Below the pieces are notes generated by a model. It was not told where the DNA came from and ran no database searches. It saw only the letters and a program-made list of their open reading frames with translations. The position numbers and the translations under genes were made by a program. From Candidatus Bariatricus faecipullorum (GTDB lineage: Bacteria > Bacillota > Clostridia > Lachnospirales > Lachnospiraceae): a stretch of 35,037 bases of DNA. This document shows positions 27,799 through 35,037 of the stretch, in pieces (within the stretch, counting starts at the first letter, position 1; each line of letters opens with the position of its first letter). The stretch covers positions 1 through 35,037 of the forward strand of contig DWYV01000059.1 of the NCBI GenBank assembly GCA_019118525.1. Direction: 5' to 3'.

Positions 27799-28836
27799 CT
27801 ATTTACCGACGGCCGCCTTTTCGGCAAATTCTGTAGTCACCAGACTGGAGTAGGGCGCCCGTTTTTCCAGTTCTCCCGCGCTTTCCAGAATATCCTGCAG
27901 AAGGTCGAAACTGCTTTCTTCAAAAATCAGGTTCTCTTTCCAGGTATCCTGTTCATAATACCGTTTCACGATGGTCGTAATCGTGGTCAAATCTGTTTCC
28001 TCAAACTGGGGCGAAATCACTTTGGCAATCTCTTCCGGGGTATGGCTCTGTACATAGTCCATGCCTTTCTGCAGGGCATTGGTAAATCCCTGGATAATTT
28101 CCGGATTCTCTTCTATATAGCTTTCTTTTGCGCTGTAGGCCGTGTAGGGAACGTAGCCGGAATCCACACCCAGGGAAGCGACTACGTATCCGTCTTTTTC
28201 CTGCTCCAGGGCTGTGGCTCCCGGTTCGAACTCTACCGTGAAGTCCCCCTGTCCGCCGGAAAAAGCCGCGGCAGTCGAGCCAAAATCAATACTCTGGTTA
28301 ATTTCCAGGTCTGTCTCCGGGTCGATTCCATTCTGTTTCAGAATATACTCGAAGACCATTTCCGGCATACCGCCCTTGCGGCCACCCAGCACATATTTTC
28401 CCCGGATGTCATCCCAGGTAAAATCGGTGATTTCTTCCCGGGAAACGAGGAAGTTGCCCGCCCGCTGGGTAAGCTGGGCGAAATTGACAATTACATCATT
28501 GGCGCCTTCCTGCCAGGTGTAAATGGAAGATTCGCTTCCCATAAAACCGATGTCGGCTTCCCCGGACAGAACGGCTGTCATAACTTTGTCGGCGCCAAAT
28601 CCGTTTACCAGCGTCAAATCAATTCCTTCTTCTTCGAAGTATCCTTCTTCGATGGCCACATACTGGGGCGCATAGAAAATAGAATGAGCCACCTCGTTCA
28701 GTGTGACGGGAATCAGCTCTTTCTCCCCGGAATCTGCCCCGGCGGTCTGGTTTGTCTCTTCGGTTCCGGCGCAGCCTGCTGCCAGCCCGGCAGCAAGCGC
28801 CAGGCAGAGTGCAGCTGCCAGCACTTTCTTTTTCAT
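27799..28836 (-). CDS. SsuA/THI5-family substrate-binding lipoprotein
   Basis: 345 residues. An N-terminal lipoprotein signal (about 1-22) ends in the lipobox LAAGC with the lipid-attachment Cys at 22. The mature protein has the NMT1/SsuA-like fold: SIFYAPQYVAIEEGYFEEEGIDLTLV, then ADIGFMGSESSIY, and KYVLGGRKGGMPEMVFEYIL in the hinge and ligand pocket. Relatives bind thiamine precursors, taurine, sulfonates or aromatic compounds; the ligand is unknown. No permease or ATPase gene adjoins it, so it must use transporter parts encoded elsewhere, or act otherwise. AGGAGG 5-6 bases before the ATG. A palindrome with 7-bp arms lies at 28860-28875. Confidence 0.92.
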   Translation of the reverse strand: MKKKVLAAALCLALAAGLAAGCAGTEETNQTAGADSGEKELIPVTLNEVAHSIFYAPQYVAIEEGYFEEEGIDLTLVNGFGADKVMTAVLSGEADIGFMGSESSIYTWQEGANDVIVNFAQLTQRAGNFLVSREEITDFTWDDIRGKYVLGGRKGGMPEMVFEYILKQNGIDPETDLEINQSIDFGSTAAAFSGGQGDFTVEFEPGATALEQEKDGYVVASLGVDSGYVPYTAYSAKESYIEENPEIIQGFTNALQKGMDYVQSHTPEEIAKVISPQFEETDLTTITTIVKRYYEQDTWKENLIFEESSFDLLQDILESAGELEKRAPYSSLVTTEFAEKAAVGK

Positions 28837-28859
28837 AAAACTCCTCCTGCTTATCTGTA

Positions 28860-28875
28860 ATATGGTTTACCATAT
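28860..28875. promoter_or_regulatory. Palindromic operator candidate before the lipoprotein gene
   Basis: ATATGGT-TT-ACCATAT, 7-bp perfect arms with a 2-base centre, 24 bases upstream of the start codon. No clear -35/-10 pair was found here, so the operator role rests on symmetry and position. Confidence 0.4.
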
Positions 28876-28929
28876 GCCGGCAGGAGAAAAAGGTTCCCGG
28901 AGGCCCGCCCGTGCCCTAAAGGACCAGCT

Positions 28930-28974
28930 CCGCGTCGCAGGCACGGCGGTTGCCCGCCGGGCGCACCGCAAAAA
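28930..28974 (-). repeat. Dispersed post-terminator repeat, copy B
   Basis: Minus-strand reading: GCGGTGCGCCC, GGCGGGC, then GCCGTGCCTGCGACGCGG. The short inner stem GCCC/GGGC can fold. Located right after the ptsI terminator T-tract; see copies A and C. Confidence 0.7.
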
Positions 28975-29001
28975 GAGGAAGGCAGCCTGCTGCCTTCCTC
29001 T
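28968..29001 (-). terminator. Terminator of the fru-pts operon
   Basis: A 13-bp perfect stem AGAGGAAGGCAGC / GCTGCCTTCCTCT with a 2-base spacer, followed by TTTTT on the minus strand, about 19 bases past the ptsI stop. Confidence 0.92.
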
Positions 29002-29019
29002 TTCTGAATTTTTCTTATT

Positions 29020-30642
29020 CTATTCGCATTCCCGAATCTTCTTCCGAAGGGGAAGAACCATGGACGGAGATACTGACAGTTCATCCAGTCCCATCTTCAG
29101 GAAGGTCTCTGTCAGTTCCAGGTCTGCTCCCAGTTCTCCACAGATTCCAATCCACTTTCCTTCTGCATGGGCATTGTCCGCCGCCATCTGAATCATCCGC
29201 AGTACGGCCGGATGGTGCGGGTCATAGAAGTTATCCAGCTTCTGGTTCTGCCTGTCGATTGCCAGAGTATACTGGGTCAGGTCATTTGTTCCCACACTGA
29301 AGAAATCGACTTCTTTTGCGAGTTCACGGCTGACCATAACGGAGGCCGGAGTCTCTATCATAATACCGATTTCTACATCTTCCCGGAAAGGAATTCCGGT
29401 TTCTCTCAGCTCAGCCTTTACCTCTTCAATGATTTCCTTAATCCGTTTTACCTCTGACACAGAGATAATCATCGGGAACATAATGGCTATCTGGCCAAAT
29501 GCAGACGCCCGGTAAAGGGCCCGCAGCTGTGTTTTGAAGATTTCCGGTCTGGTCAGGCAGATACGGATAGCCCTGTAACCCAGGGCCGGATTTTCTTCCT
29601 TGTCCAGGTTAAAGTAGTCTACCTGTTTGTCTGCACCGATATCCAGGGTACGGATGATGACTTTCTTTCCTGCCATATTTTCCGCAACTTGTTTGTACAC
29701 CTGGAACTGCTGTTCCTCAGTCGGGAAGTCCTCGCTTTCCAGGTAAAGGAATTCGCTCCGGAAAAGTCCGATGCCGCCGGCGTCATTCTGCAGTACGGCT
29801 CCTACGTCGGAAAGGTTTCCAATATTGGCATAGACATTGATTTTCTGCCCGCTTAAGGTTACATTTTCCTTTCCCTTCAGTTCTTCCAGAAGGGCTTTCT
29901 TCTTCCGGTCTTCTTCCCGTTTTTCTGTCATTACCCGGAGGGTCTCCTCATCCGGATCGATATAAATGGTTCCTGTAAATCCGTCAATGATGGCGTCTTT
30001 TCCATCATATACGGTTTTGAGTTCTTCACCCAGTCCGATTACCGCCGGAATATTCATGGTTCTTGCCAGAATTGCGGTATGAGAGTTTGCGGAACCGTAC
30101 ATGGTTGCAAATCCCAGAACCTTCTCCTTGTCCAGCTGTACTGTCTCGCTGGGCACCAGGTCATCGGCGGCCACAATGACGGGTTCGTCCGTCTGTACAC
30201 CGCTTTCGCCGCCTCCGGAGAGAATCTTAATCAGACGGTCGGACACGTCTTTTACGTCCGCTGCCCGTCCCTGCATATATGCGTCGTCCATGGAGGCAAA
30301 CATCTCGGAGAAATTGTCCCCTGTGGTTCCTACCGCATACTCTGCATTGACTTCCTGGGTTGTAATAATGTTTCTGATAGACTCTACATAATCCAGGTCC
30401 ATGAGCATCATCTGATGTACTTCGAAAATCATGGCATTTGCTTCGCCCACATCTTTCATGGCCTTGTCATACAGCGCCCCCAGCTCTTCCATGGCGGTAT
30501 TCTGCGCTGCCTCAAAACGGGCGATTTCTGCATCCACATCATCAACGTGATGACGCTTAATCTGCTTGTCTTCCCGTTTATAGAATGCGAGCTTTCCGAT
30601 TGCCACTCCACCGAATACACTCTTTCCACTTAACGTTATCAT
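29020..30642 (-). CDS. ptsI: PTS enzyme I
   Basis: 540-residue phosphoenolpyruvate-protein phosphotransferase, the first common component of the sugar phosphotransferase system. It takes phosphate from PEP onto H188 (in SANSHTAIL) and passes it to HPr. The C-terminal PEP-binding TIM barrel has GLFRSEFLYL, the GYRAIR motif and VGTNDLTQYTLA(I)DR. Length is a little under the usual 570. It follows ptsH by 39 bases. Ends the fru-pts operon. The start has only weak ribosome-binding bases (AAGGTAAG), which may be compensated by coupling to the ptsH transcript. Confidence 0.97.
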   Translation of the reverse strand: MITLSGKSVFGGVAIGKLAFYKREDKQIKRHHVDDVDAEIARFEAAQNTAMEELGALYDKAMKDVGEANAMIFEVHQMMLMDLDYVESIRNIITTQEVNAEYAVGTTGDNFSEMFASMDDAYMQGRAADVKDVSDRLIKILSGGGESGVQTDEPVIVAADDLVPSETVQLDKEKVLGFATMYGSANSHTAILARTMNIPAVIGLGEELKTVYDGKDAIIDGFTGTIYIDPDEETLRVMTEKREEDRKKKALLEELKGKENVTLSGQKINVYANIGNLSDVGAVLQNDAGGIGLFRSEFLYLESEDFPTEEQQFQVYKQVAENMAGKKVIIRTLDIGADKQVDYFNLDKEENPALGYRAIRICLTRPEIFKTQLRALYRASAFGQIAIMFPMIISVSEVKRIKEIIEEVKAELRETGIPFREDVEIGIMIETPASVMVSRELAKEVDFFSVGTNDLTQYTLAIDRQNQKLDNFYDPHHPAVLRMIQMAADNAHAEGKWIGICGELGADLELTETFLKMGLDELSVSPSMVLPLRKKIRECE

Positions 30643-30681
30643 AATATTTTTCTTACCTTATTCCCTTTCCCGGATGAAGGT

Positions 30682-30945
30682 CTACAGATTCTCTGTCATC
30701 ACTTTCTCGATTTTTGCCACAACTTCGTCTTCGTCTGCACCGTCTGCCGTAAATACCACTTCATTTCCCTGTTTTACGCCAAGGCTCATTACTGCCATAA
30801 TGCTCTTTGCATTTACGACACGGTCATCCCCTGTTTTCTGAAGTTTTACGTCAGAAGCTGCTTTTGCAATCTCTTTTACGAGAATTCCTGCCGGTCTTGC
30901 ATGAATTCCCAGTTCGTCTTTTACTACATACTTAAATTCTTTCAT
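30682..30945 (-). CDS. ptsH: PTS phosphocarrier protein HPr
   Basis: 87 residues. H15 in GIHARPAG accepts phosphate from enzyme I and gives it to sugar-specific IIA domains. S48, in NAKSIMAVMSLG, corresponds to the regulatory Ser46 phosphorylated by HPr kinase in Firmicutes, which links PTS flux to catabolite repression through CcpA. AAGGAG about 9 bases before the ATG. Lies between fruA and ptsI with its own promoter at 31012-31040. Confidence 0.97.
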   Translation of the reverse strand: MKEFKYVVKDELGIHARPAGILVKEIAKAASDVKLQKTGDDRVVNAKSIMAVMSLGVKQGNEVVFTADGADEDEVVAKIEKVMTENL

Positions 30946-31011
30946 TGCTAATCTCTCCTTTTCTCCTGCTTAACTTTTGCCTGTTTAAACAAGTTTTTTC
31001 TGTCTGGTACT

Positions 31012-31040
31012 ATTATACAATTCCGCCTTCCTAAATTCAA
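31012..31040 (-). promoter_or_regulatory. Internal sigma-A promoter of ptsHI
   Basis: TTGAAT (31035-31040), 17 bases, perfect TATAAT (31012-31017) on the minus strand. It gives about 60 bases of leader and allows constitutive ptsHI expression apart from the fructose-inducible operon. A GTTTAAAC palindrome lies in the leader near 30983-30990. Confidence 0.85.
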
Positions 31041-31064
31041 TGCTTTCCTGGCTTTTTTTTGATT

Positions 31065-33002
31065 TTACCGTTTTTCTTCCGGAAGCGGTTTTTTCAGCAG
31101 TACGATTCCCGCCACTCCCACCAGAGCTCCGGCGGCCAGTGCGCCCAGGAAAAACAGCGGTCTGTCAATGATTCCGATAACGAAGATACCGCCGTGGGGC
31201 GCCCGGGAGCCGCATCCAAAAAGCATGGACAGGGCGCCTGCCACTGCCGAACCTGCCACGCAGGGCGGAATAATCCGCAGCGGGTCAGAAGCAGCGAAGG
31301 GGATAGCGCCTTCGGTAATAAAGGAAAGACCCATAATGTAATTGGTTACGGTAGTCTGTTTTTCACTCTTTGTAAAGCGGCTGCCAAAAAACGTAGTAGC
31401 CAGGGCAATCGCGACAGGCGGTACCATGCCTCCCACCATAACAGCCGCCATAATGTCAAACTGTCCTCCTGCGATAGAAGCAGTTCCGAATACATAGGCT
31501 GCTTTATTAAAGGGACCGCCAAAATCGATGGACATCATGCCTCCCAGCACGGCTCCCAGCAGTACTTTGCTGGATTCGCCCATTCCGGCCAGAGAATCAT
31601 TCAGCCAGGTATTAAACGCACCTACCGGCGGATTTACCACAAATATCATCAGCAGGCCCATAATCAGAATCCCCAGGAAGGGATACAGAAGCACCGGTTT
31701 GGTACCTTCCAGGGCTTTTGGCAGTTTTTCCAGCAGTTTTTTTAGGCCGAGCATAATCAGTCCTGCCGCAAAACCGGCAATCAGGGCGCCAAAGAAGCCG
31801 GAAGATATCCAGGACTCTTCCGGAAGGGTCACGGAAGTACCGGCCCGGGCCAGAAGTCCGCCTACGATACCGGGCATCAGCGCCGGGCGGTCGCCGATGG
31901 CCATTGCAATATAGCCTGCCAGGAAGGGGAACATCATGCCAAAGGCGGCGTTTCCTATCAGGTTGAAAAACCGGGCCAGGGCGGTTCCGGTTCCAAACAC
32001 ATCGGTTCCTGCGTTGGCCCCGTCGCAGAGATAGGACAAGGCAATCAGGATACCTCCGCCGATGACGAAGGGCAGCATGTGGGATACCCCGTTCATCAGG
32101 CTTTTGTATACCTTCCTGCCCAGACTTTCCTCTGTTACCGAAACCTCCTGGCCATCTCCGTCTTTGCTGTGATAGACCGTGACGGTCCCGCTTAAGGCCT
32201 TTTCTATCAGTTCTCCGGGTTTGCTGATTCCGTCGGAAACTTTCGTGCTGATAAGAGGCTTCCCGTCAAACCGGGCCATGGCCACTTCCTTGTCCGCGGC
32301 AATGATGATGCAGTCGCAGGCCGCGATTTCTTCTGCAGTCAGTACATTTTTGTTCCCGCCGGAGCCGTTGGTCTCAACTTTAATGGTGACTCCCATTTCT
32401 TTTGCTTTGTTCTCCAGCCCTTCTGCCGCCATGTAAGTATGAGCGATTCCCGTCGGGCAGGCAGTAACGGCCAGAATCTGATATCTCTTCTGATTCTCTG
32501 CCGTATCCCGGGTCTGCTCCTCCTGCCCGCTTTCCTCCGGAAATTTTGCTTTTTCCGCCGCATCCACGTATCCCAGAAATTCTTCCACTGTTGCGGCATG
32601 AAGCAGATTCTGGCGGAAGTCTTCATCCATCAGGAGCATGGAAAGGCGGCTCAGAACTTCCAGGTGAACGTTATCCTTTGTATTCGGTGCGGCAATCAGG
32701 AAAATCAGATGAACCGGTTCTCCGTCCAGAGAGTCGTAATCCACTCCCTCCGGCACTACCATGGCCGCCAGACCGGGCGAGGCCACGGCACTGGTCTTTC
32801 CGTGAGGGATGGCAATTCCTTCGCCGATTCCCGTGGTTCCCTCTTCTTCCCGGGCAAAAACTGTTTTCCGATAGGTCTCTGTATCCTTTAAATTTCCACC
32901 CTTTTCCATCAGGGACACCATGGTCTCAATCGCTTCGGTTTTTGTTTTTACAGCGCCGTGAAGCTCGATGCTCTGCTTTTTCAGCAAATCTGTAATCTTC
33001 AT
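31065..33002 (-). CDS. fruA: PTS fructose-specific enzyme IIABC
   Basis: 645 residues in the order IIA (about 1-150), IIB (about 172-275) and IIC (about 300-640). H67 in EGIAIPHGKT is the IIA phosphorylation site, and C182 in AVTACPTGIAHTYMAAEGL is the IIB site. The IIC part has eight or more membrane helices with GGPFNKAAY and TEGAIPFAASDP. It imports fructose as fructose-1-phosphate. Start at 33002, with AGGAGG overlapping the fruK stop, 12 bases away, so translation is coupled. Second enzyme of the fructose pathway with the kinase before it. Confidence 0.96.
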   Translation of the reverse strand: MKITDLLKKQSIELHGAVKTKTEAIETMVSLMEKGGNLKDTETYRKTVFAREEEGTTGIGEGIAIPHGKTSAVASPGLAAMVVPEGVDYDSLDGEPVHLIFLIAAPNTKDNVHLEVLSRLSMLLMDEDFRQNLLHAATVEEFLGYVDAAEKAKFPEESGQEEQTRDTAENQKRYQILAVTACPTGIAHTYMAAEGLENKAKEMGVTIKVETNGSGGNKNVLTAEEIAACDCIIIAADKEVAMARFDGKPLISTKVSDGISKPGELIEKALSGTVTVYHSKDGDGQEVSVTEESLGRKVYKSLMNGVSHMLPFVIGGGILIALSYLCDGANAGTDVFGTGTALARFFNLIGNAAFGMMFPFLAGYIAMAIGDRPALMPGIVGGLLARAGTSVTLPEESWISSGFFGALIAGFAAGLIMLGLKKLLEKLPKALEGTKPVLLYPFLGILIMGLLMIFVVNPPVGAFNTWLNDSLAGMGESSKVLLGAVLGGMMSIDFGGPFNKAAYVFGTASIAGGQFDIMAAVMVGGMVPPVAIALATTFFGSRFTKSEKQTTVTNYIMGLSFITEGAIPFAASDPLRIIPPCVAGSAVAGALSMLFGCGSRAPHGGIFVIGIIDRPLFFLGALAAGALVGVAGIVLLKKPLPEEKR

Positions 33003-33014
33003 CTTTGTTTCCTC

Positions 33015-33935
33015 CTATATATGAAAGTTTTCTGCCGGTTCTTCCAGCAGAGCCGCAATGTCATCTCTGTCCGCCAGCCAGGACTGAAAAGCGGTGGCGC
33101 TTCCTGCCGCCAGCCCCAGCTGGAAGGCTTTTTCCAGGGAGCCGGTATTCCGATAGCCGGCCACGAATCCTGCCACCATGGAATCCCCCGCTCCCACGGA
33201 ATTTACCACGGTTCCCCGGGGGGGAAGGCTTTCCATCACTTCTCCCGTTTCCGTCAGGAGAAGCGCGCCGTCCCCTGCCCGGGACACCAGCACGTTTTTT
33301 GCGCCCAGCTCCTGAAGCTTCCGGGCATAAGCGGCGATTTCTTCGCTGGTCTCTGTCTTCACCCCGAATAGTTCTCCCAGTTCATGGTTATTTGGCTTTA
33401 TCAGGAAGGGATGGTATTTCAGAACTTTTCGCAGAAGGTCCTTCGTGGCATCCACCACAAACCGGCATCCCCTTCCCTGCAGCCGTTCCAGAATCTGTTC
33501 ATAAATATCTTCCGGAAGGGTGGCGGGAATGCTTCCTGCCAGTATCAGTATATCGCCTTCTCCCAGTACATCCAGTTTCCGGTAAAGAGCATCGATGGCC
33601 TCCTTTGTTATCACCGGGCCCTGCCCGTTGATTTCTGTTTCTTCTTCTGCCTTGATTTTTACGTTAATCCGGGTAAACCCTTCCTCCAGGGAAATAAAAT
33701 CGGTCCGGCATCCGAAAGTCTTTAACATCTGTTCCAGGTTCTCCCCGGTAAAGCCGGCCCGAAAGCCCAGCGCCACGCTGGGAAGCCCCATATGGGAAAG
33801 CATGACAGATACGTTAATTCCCTTCCCGCCCGGATAGATGTTTTCCCGGACTGCCCGGTTAATCTCACCGGGCATCAGTTTTTCCGCCTGAATTACGTAA
33901 TCCAGAGACGGATTAAAGGTAACTGTGTAAATCAT
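33015..33935 (-). CDS. fruK: 1-phosphofructokinase
   Basis: 306-residue PfkB-family kinase converting fructose-1-phosphate to fructose-1,6-bisphosphate, feeding fructose into glycolysis. YPGGKGINV (about 34-42) near the N-terminus and GAGDS (248-252) with catalytic D251 are the PfkB signatures, and FNPSLDYV and GGKG fit the FruK/LacC group. The ATG overlaps the stop of fruR, so the two are coupled. Confidence 0.96.
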   Translation of the reverse strand: MIYTVTFNPSLDYVIQAEKLMPGEINRAVRENIYPGGKGINVSVMLSHMGLPSVALGFRAGFTGENLEQMLKTFGCRTDFISLEEGFTRINVKIKAEEETEINGQGPVITKEAIDALYRKLDVLGEGDILILAGSIPATLPEDIYEQILERLQGRGCRFVVDATKDLLRKVLKYHPFLIKPNNHELGELFGVKTETSEEIAAYARKLQELGAKNVLVSRAGDGALLLTETGEVMESLPPRGTVVNSVGAGDSMVAGFVAGYRNTGSLEKAFQLGLAAGSATAFQSWLADRDDIAALLEEPAENFHI

Positions 33936-34684
33936 TCTTCTGGCACCTCCACAATATTTTTCAGATTCCGGCAGGACTCATCCTTCAGCTCTGCGGTCAG
34001 TATGACTGCATCCTCCGGCCGGCCGAATGTGACGGCCGCGGTCTGACTGAATTTGGAGGAATCTGCCAGGACATAGGCTCTCCGGCACCGGAGCAGCGCT
34101 GTTTCCTTCCCCAGCGCCTCCGCCGGTTCCGGGGTGGTAAACCCCCGCACGCTGTCCACTCCGTTTGTTCCGAAAAATCCTTTTGTAAAATGATATTTTT
34201 CCAGGTCCCGGACCATCTGGGCCCCCACCAGGGCCAGGGTACTTTCCTTGACCTCTCCGCCGGGGACCAGTACCCGGCACCCCTTCTGGGCCAGCTTTGC
34301 CGCATGGAGAATCCCGTTAGTCACATAGACGGCTTCCCGGCAGGTCAGGTACTCCACCATGGCTTCTGTGGTCGTCCCTGCATCCAGGTAGACGAAATCC
34401 CCCGGTTCCACCAGGGAGGCCGCGTATTTTCCGATTCTTGTTTTTTCCTCCTGGTTCAGATTCTGCCGGACCGTTACGGATTCGTCCTTCGCCGCATATT
34501 CCATGTCCACTGCCGTGGCTCCCCCATGGACCTTTCTTAAGGCGCCCCGGTCGTGAAGTACGGTTAAGTCCCGGCGCACCGTGGACTCGGAAATATGCAG
34601 CCGCTCGGTCAGTTCCTGCACGGTCACGGATTTTTGTTCCTTTACCAGCTCCAGTATTTTTTGAAAACGTTCTTCTGCCAGCAT
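33932..34684 (-). CDS. fruR: DeoR-family regulator of the fructose operon
   Basis: 250 residues: an N-terminal DeoR helix-turn-helix (LTERLHISESTVRRDLTVLHDRGALRKVHGGA, about 22-53) and a C-terminal sugar-phosphate-sensing domain (YLDAGTTTEAMVEYL, VTNGILHAA, GTNGVDSVRGFTTPEP). The start at 34684 was chosen for GGAAGAGAAGGA just upstream and because the family begins with a short segment before the HTH; a frame extending to 34816 would cross the promoter and operators. By family knowledge it represses fruRKA until fructose-1-phosphate is present. A cre-like sequence lies inside its first codons (34662-34675). Confidence 0.95.
   Translation of the reverse strand: MLAEERFQKILELVKEQKSVTVQELTERLHISESTVRRDLTVLHDRGALRKVHGGATAVDMEYAAKDESVTVRQNLNQEEKTRIGKYAASLVEPGDFVYLDAGTTTEAMVEYLTCREAVYVTNGILHAAKLAQKGCRVLVPGGEVKESTLALVGAQMVRDLEKYHFTKGFFGTNGVDSVRGFTTPEPAEALGKETALLRCRRAYVLADSSKFSQTAAVTFGRPEDAVILTAELKDESCRNLKNIVEVPEE
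34662..34675. promoter_or_regulatory. Possible cre (CcpA) site at the start of fruR
   Basis: TGAAAACGTTCTTC resembles the catabolite-responsive element TGAAAACGTTTTCA, differing at three of 14 positions, mainly at the 3' end. It lies in codons 4-8 of fruR, about 110 bases after the predicted transcription start, where a roadblock could act. Weak. Confidence 0.3.
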
Positions 34685-34751
34685 TCCTTCTCTTCCTTTC
34701 TCTGAATTCTTTTGACAATATTTCTCTTGAAATTTCCGAACTGTTCTTATT

Positions 34752-34832
34752 CGGTCATTTTCGTTCATTTTCCTTCTCTGTAATTTTAATATACATTCAT
34801 TTTCATTCAAAGTCAATCAATTTCATTCAAAA
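34752..34832 (-). promoter_or_regulatory. fru promoter with DeoR-type operator repeats
   Basis: The minus strand has TTGACT (34811-34816), 17 bases, TATATT (34788-34793), giving a start near 34781. Two 20-bp direct repeats built on TTTGAATGAAA-TGA-TG (about 34793-34832) overlap the promoter, and a third related block GAAAATGAACGAAAATGA lies at about 34752-34773 downstream of the start. Repeated TGAA/TGAC blocks of this kind are DeoR-family operators, so FruR repression fits. Confidence 0.8.
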
Positions 34833-34866
34833 ATAATCACCAAAAACCTTCCGCTGTTTTTGTGCA

Positions 34867-34910
34867 GTATCACAGGCACGGCAGTCGCCCTCCGGGCGTA
34901 TCGCACAAAA
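34867..34910 (-). repeat. Dispersed post-terminator repeat, copy C
   Basis: Minus-strand reading: GTGCGATACGCCC, GGAGGGC, then GCCGTGCCTGTGATAC. The flanking TTTTGTGC (34857-34864) and GCACAAAA (34903-34910) are complementary, so the copy can sit in a longer hairpin. See copies A and B. Confidence 0.7.
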
Positions 34911-34942
34911 GGGGCTGTCGGTTAATACCGGATTTTAACCCC
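34906..34942 (-). terminator. Terminator of a gene beyond the right edge
   Basis: GGGG...CCCC with an inner GGTTAA/TTAACC and TTTTG on the minus strand; it would end a leftward gene entering from the right. The stem is interrupted, so it is a moderate terminator. Confidence 0.55.
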
Positions 34943-34954
34943 TGACATGCAAGG

Positions 34955-35016
34955 AAGAGACAATCCCAGAGAATTCGGACTTTTTAAGAACTGAATTCTC
35001 TGCTGGACTGTCTCTT
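34955..35016. repeat. Long imperfect hairpin at the right edge
   Basis: AAGAGACA-TCC-GAGAATTC on the left pairs with GAATTCTC-GGA-TGTCTCTT on the right, with small bulges and an 16-base loop. It is followed on the plus strand by CATTTTTAT. Nothing in the window explains it; it may end a gene to the right or be part of a repeat. Confidence 0.5.
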
Positions 35017-35037
35017 CATTTTTATCCCTCTTATTTT

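Overview
The window looks like a chromosomal segment of an anaerobic Firmicute of the class Clostridia, most likely family Lachnospiraceae. The clues are moderate GC content, strong AGGAGG-type ribosome binding sites with several TTG/GTG starts, textbook sigma-A promoters with 17-bp spacers, YerC/YecD, DUF1836 and DUF975 proteins, a small Lachnospiraceae-type protein, and fructose genes joined to ptsH and ptsI. Core genes (aroA, tyrA, pcrA, rlmD, ptsHI, two tRNAs) argue for chromosome rather than plasmid. I cannot name the species.

Layout. 1-2550: leftward tyrA-aroA operon, divergent from a paralogous EF-G (2670-4748). 4774-6500: an intact-looking IS3-family insertion sequence with orfA, orfB and an A7 slippery site, lying between EF-G and a leftward FtsX-type permease/ATPase operon (6525-9825). 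9962-10072: a possible short rightward transcript. 10155-15879: tRNA-Pro and tRNA-Lys flank a plasmid-type Rep_3 replication initiator operon, about 750 bp of iteron-like repeats, a SanA/YdcF-type gene, and a divergent pair of a seven-cysteine ferredoxin-like protein and a Crp/Fnr regulator. 16103-18306: an Rpn/PD-(D/E)XK nuclease, a DUF89 protein and a remnant of a second Rpn gene. 18303-24677: rlmD, a small membrane protein, pcrA, yerC, DUF1836, a PHP-domain protein and a small Lachnospiraceae-type protein. 24781-28836: a GH2 glycosidase, a DUF975 membrane protein and an orphan SsuA/THI5-type lipoprotein. 29020-34832: fruR-fruK-fruA-ptsH-ptsI, transcribed leftwards from an operator-rich promoter, with a second promoter in front of ptsH.

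Most unusual signal. Twelve copies of GTGTAC, most followed by six bases and GGT, lie in 13 kb of sequence only between 12639 and 13369, directly upstream of a Rep_3 initiator gene. They occur in both orientations with recurring 31-32 and 43-44 bp spacings, form two dyads and flank an AT-rich stretch. This is the anatomy of an iteron plasmid origin, but no relaxase, partition gene or integrase is in view and core genes surround it. It may be a domesticated origin, an integrated replicon, or an initiator reused as a regulator of the neighbouring sanA-like gene.

Other points worth attention are a dispersed 45-bp repeat that three times sits directly behind a leftward terminator, a Crp/Fnr-type dyad centred 41.5 bp upstream of the predicted ferredoxin transcription start, and a possible 75-nt RNA with an OmpR-type direct repeat in its promoter.
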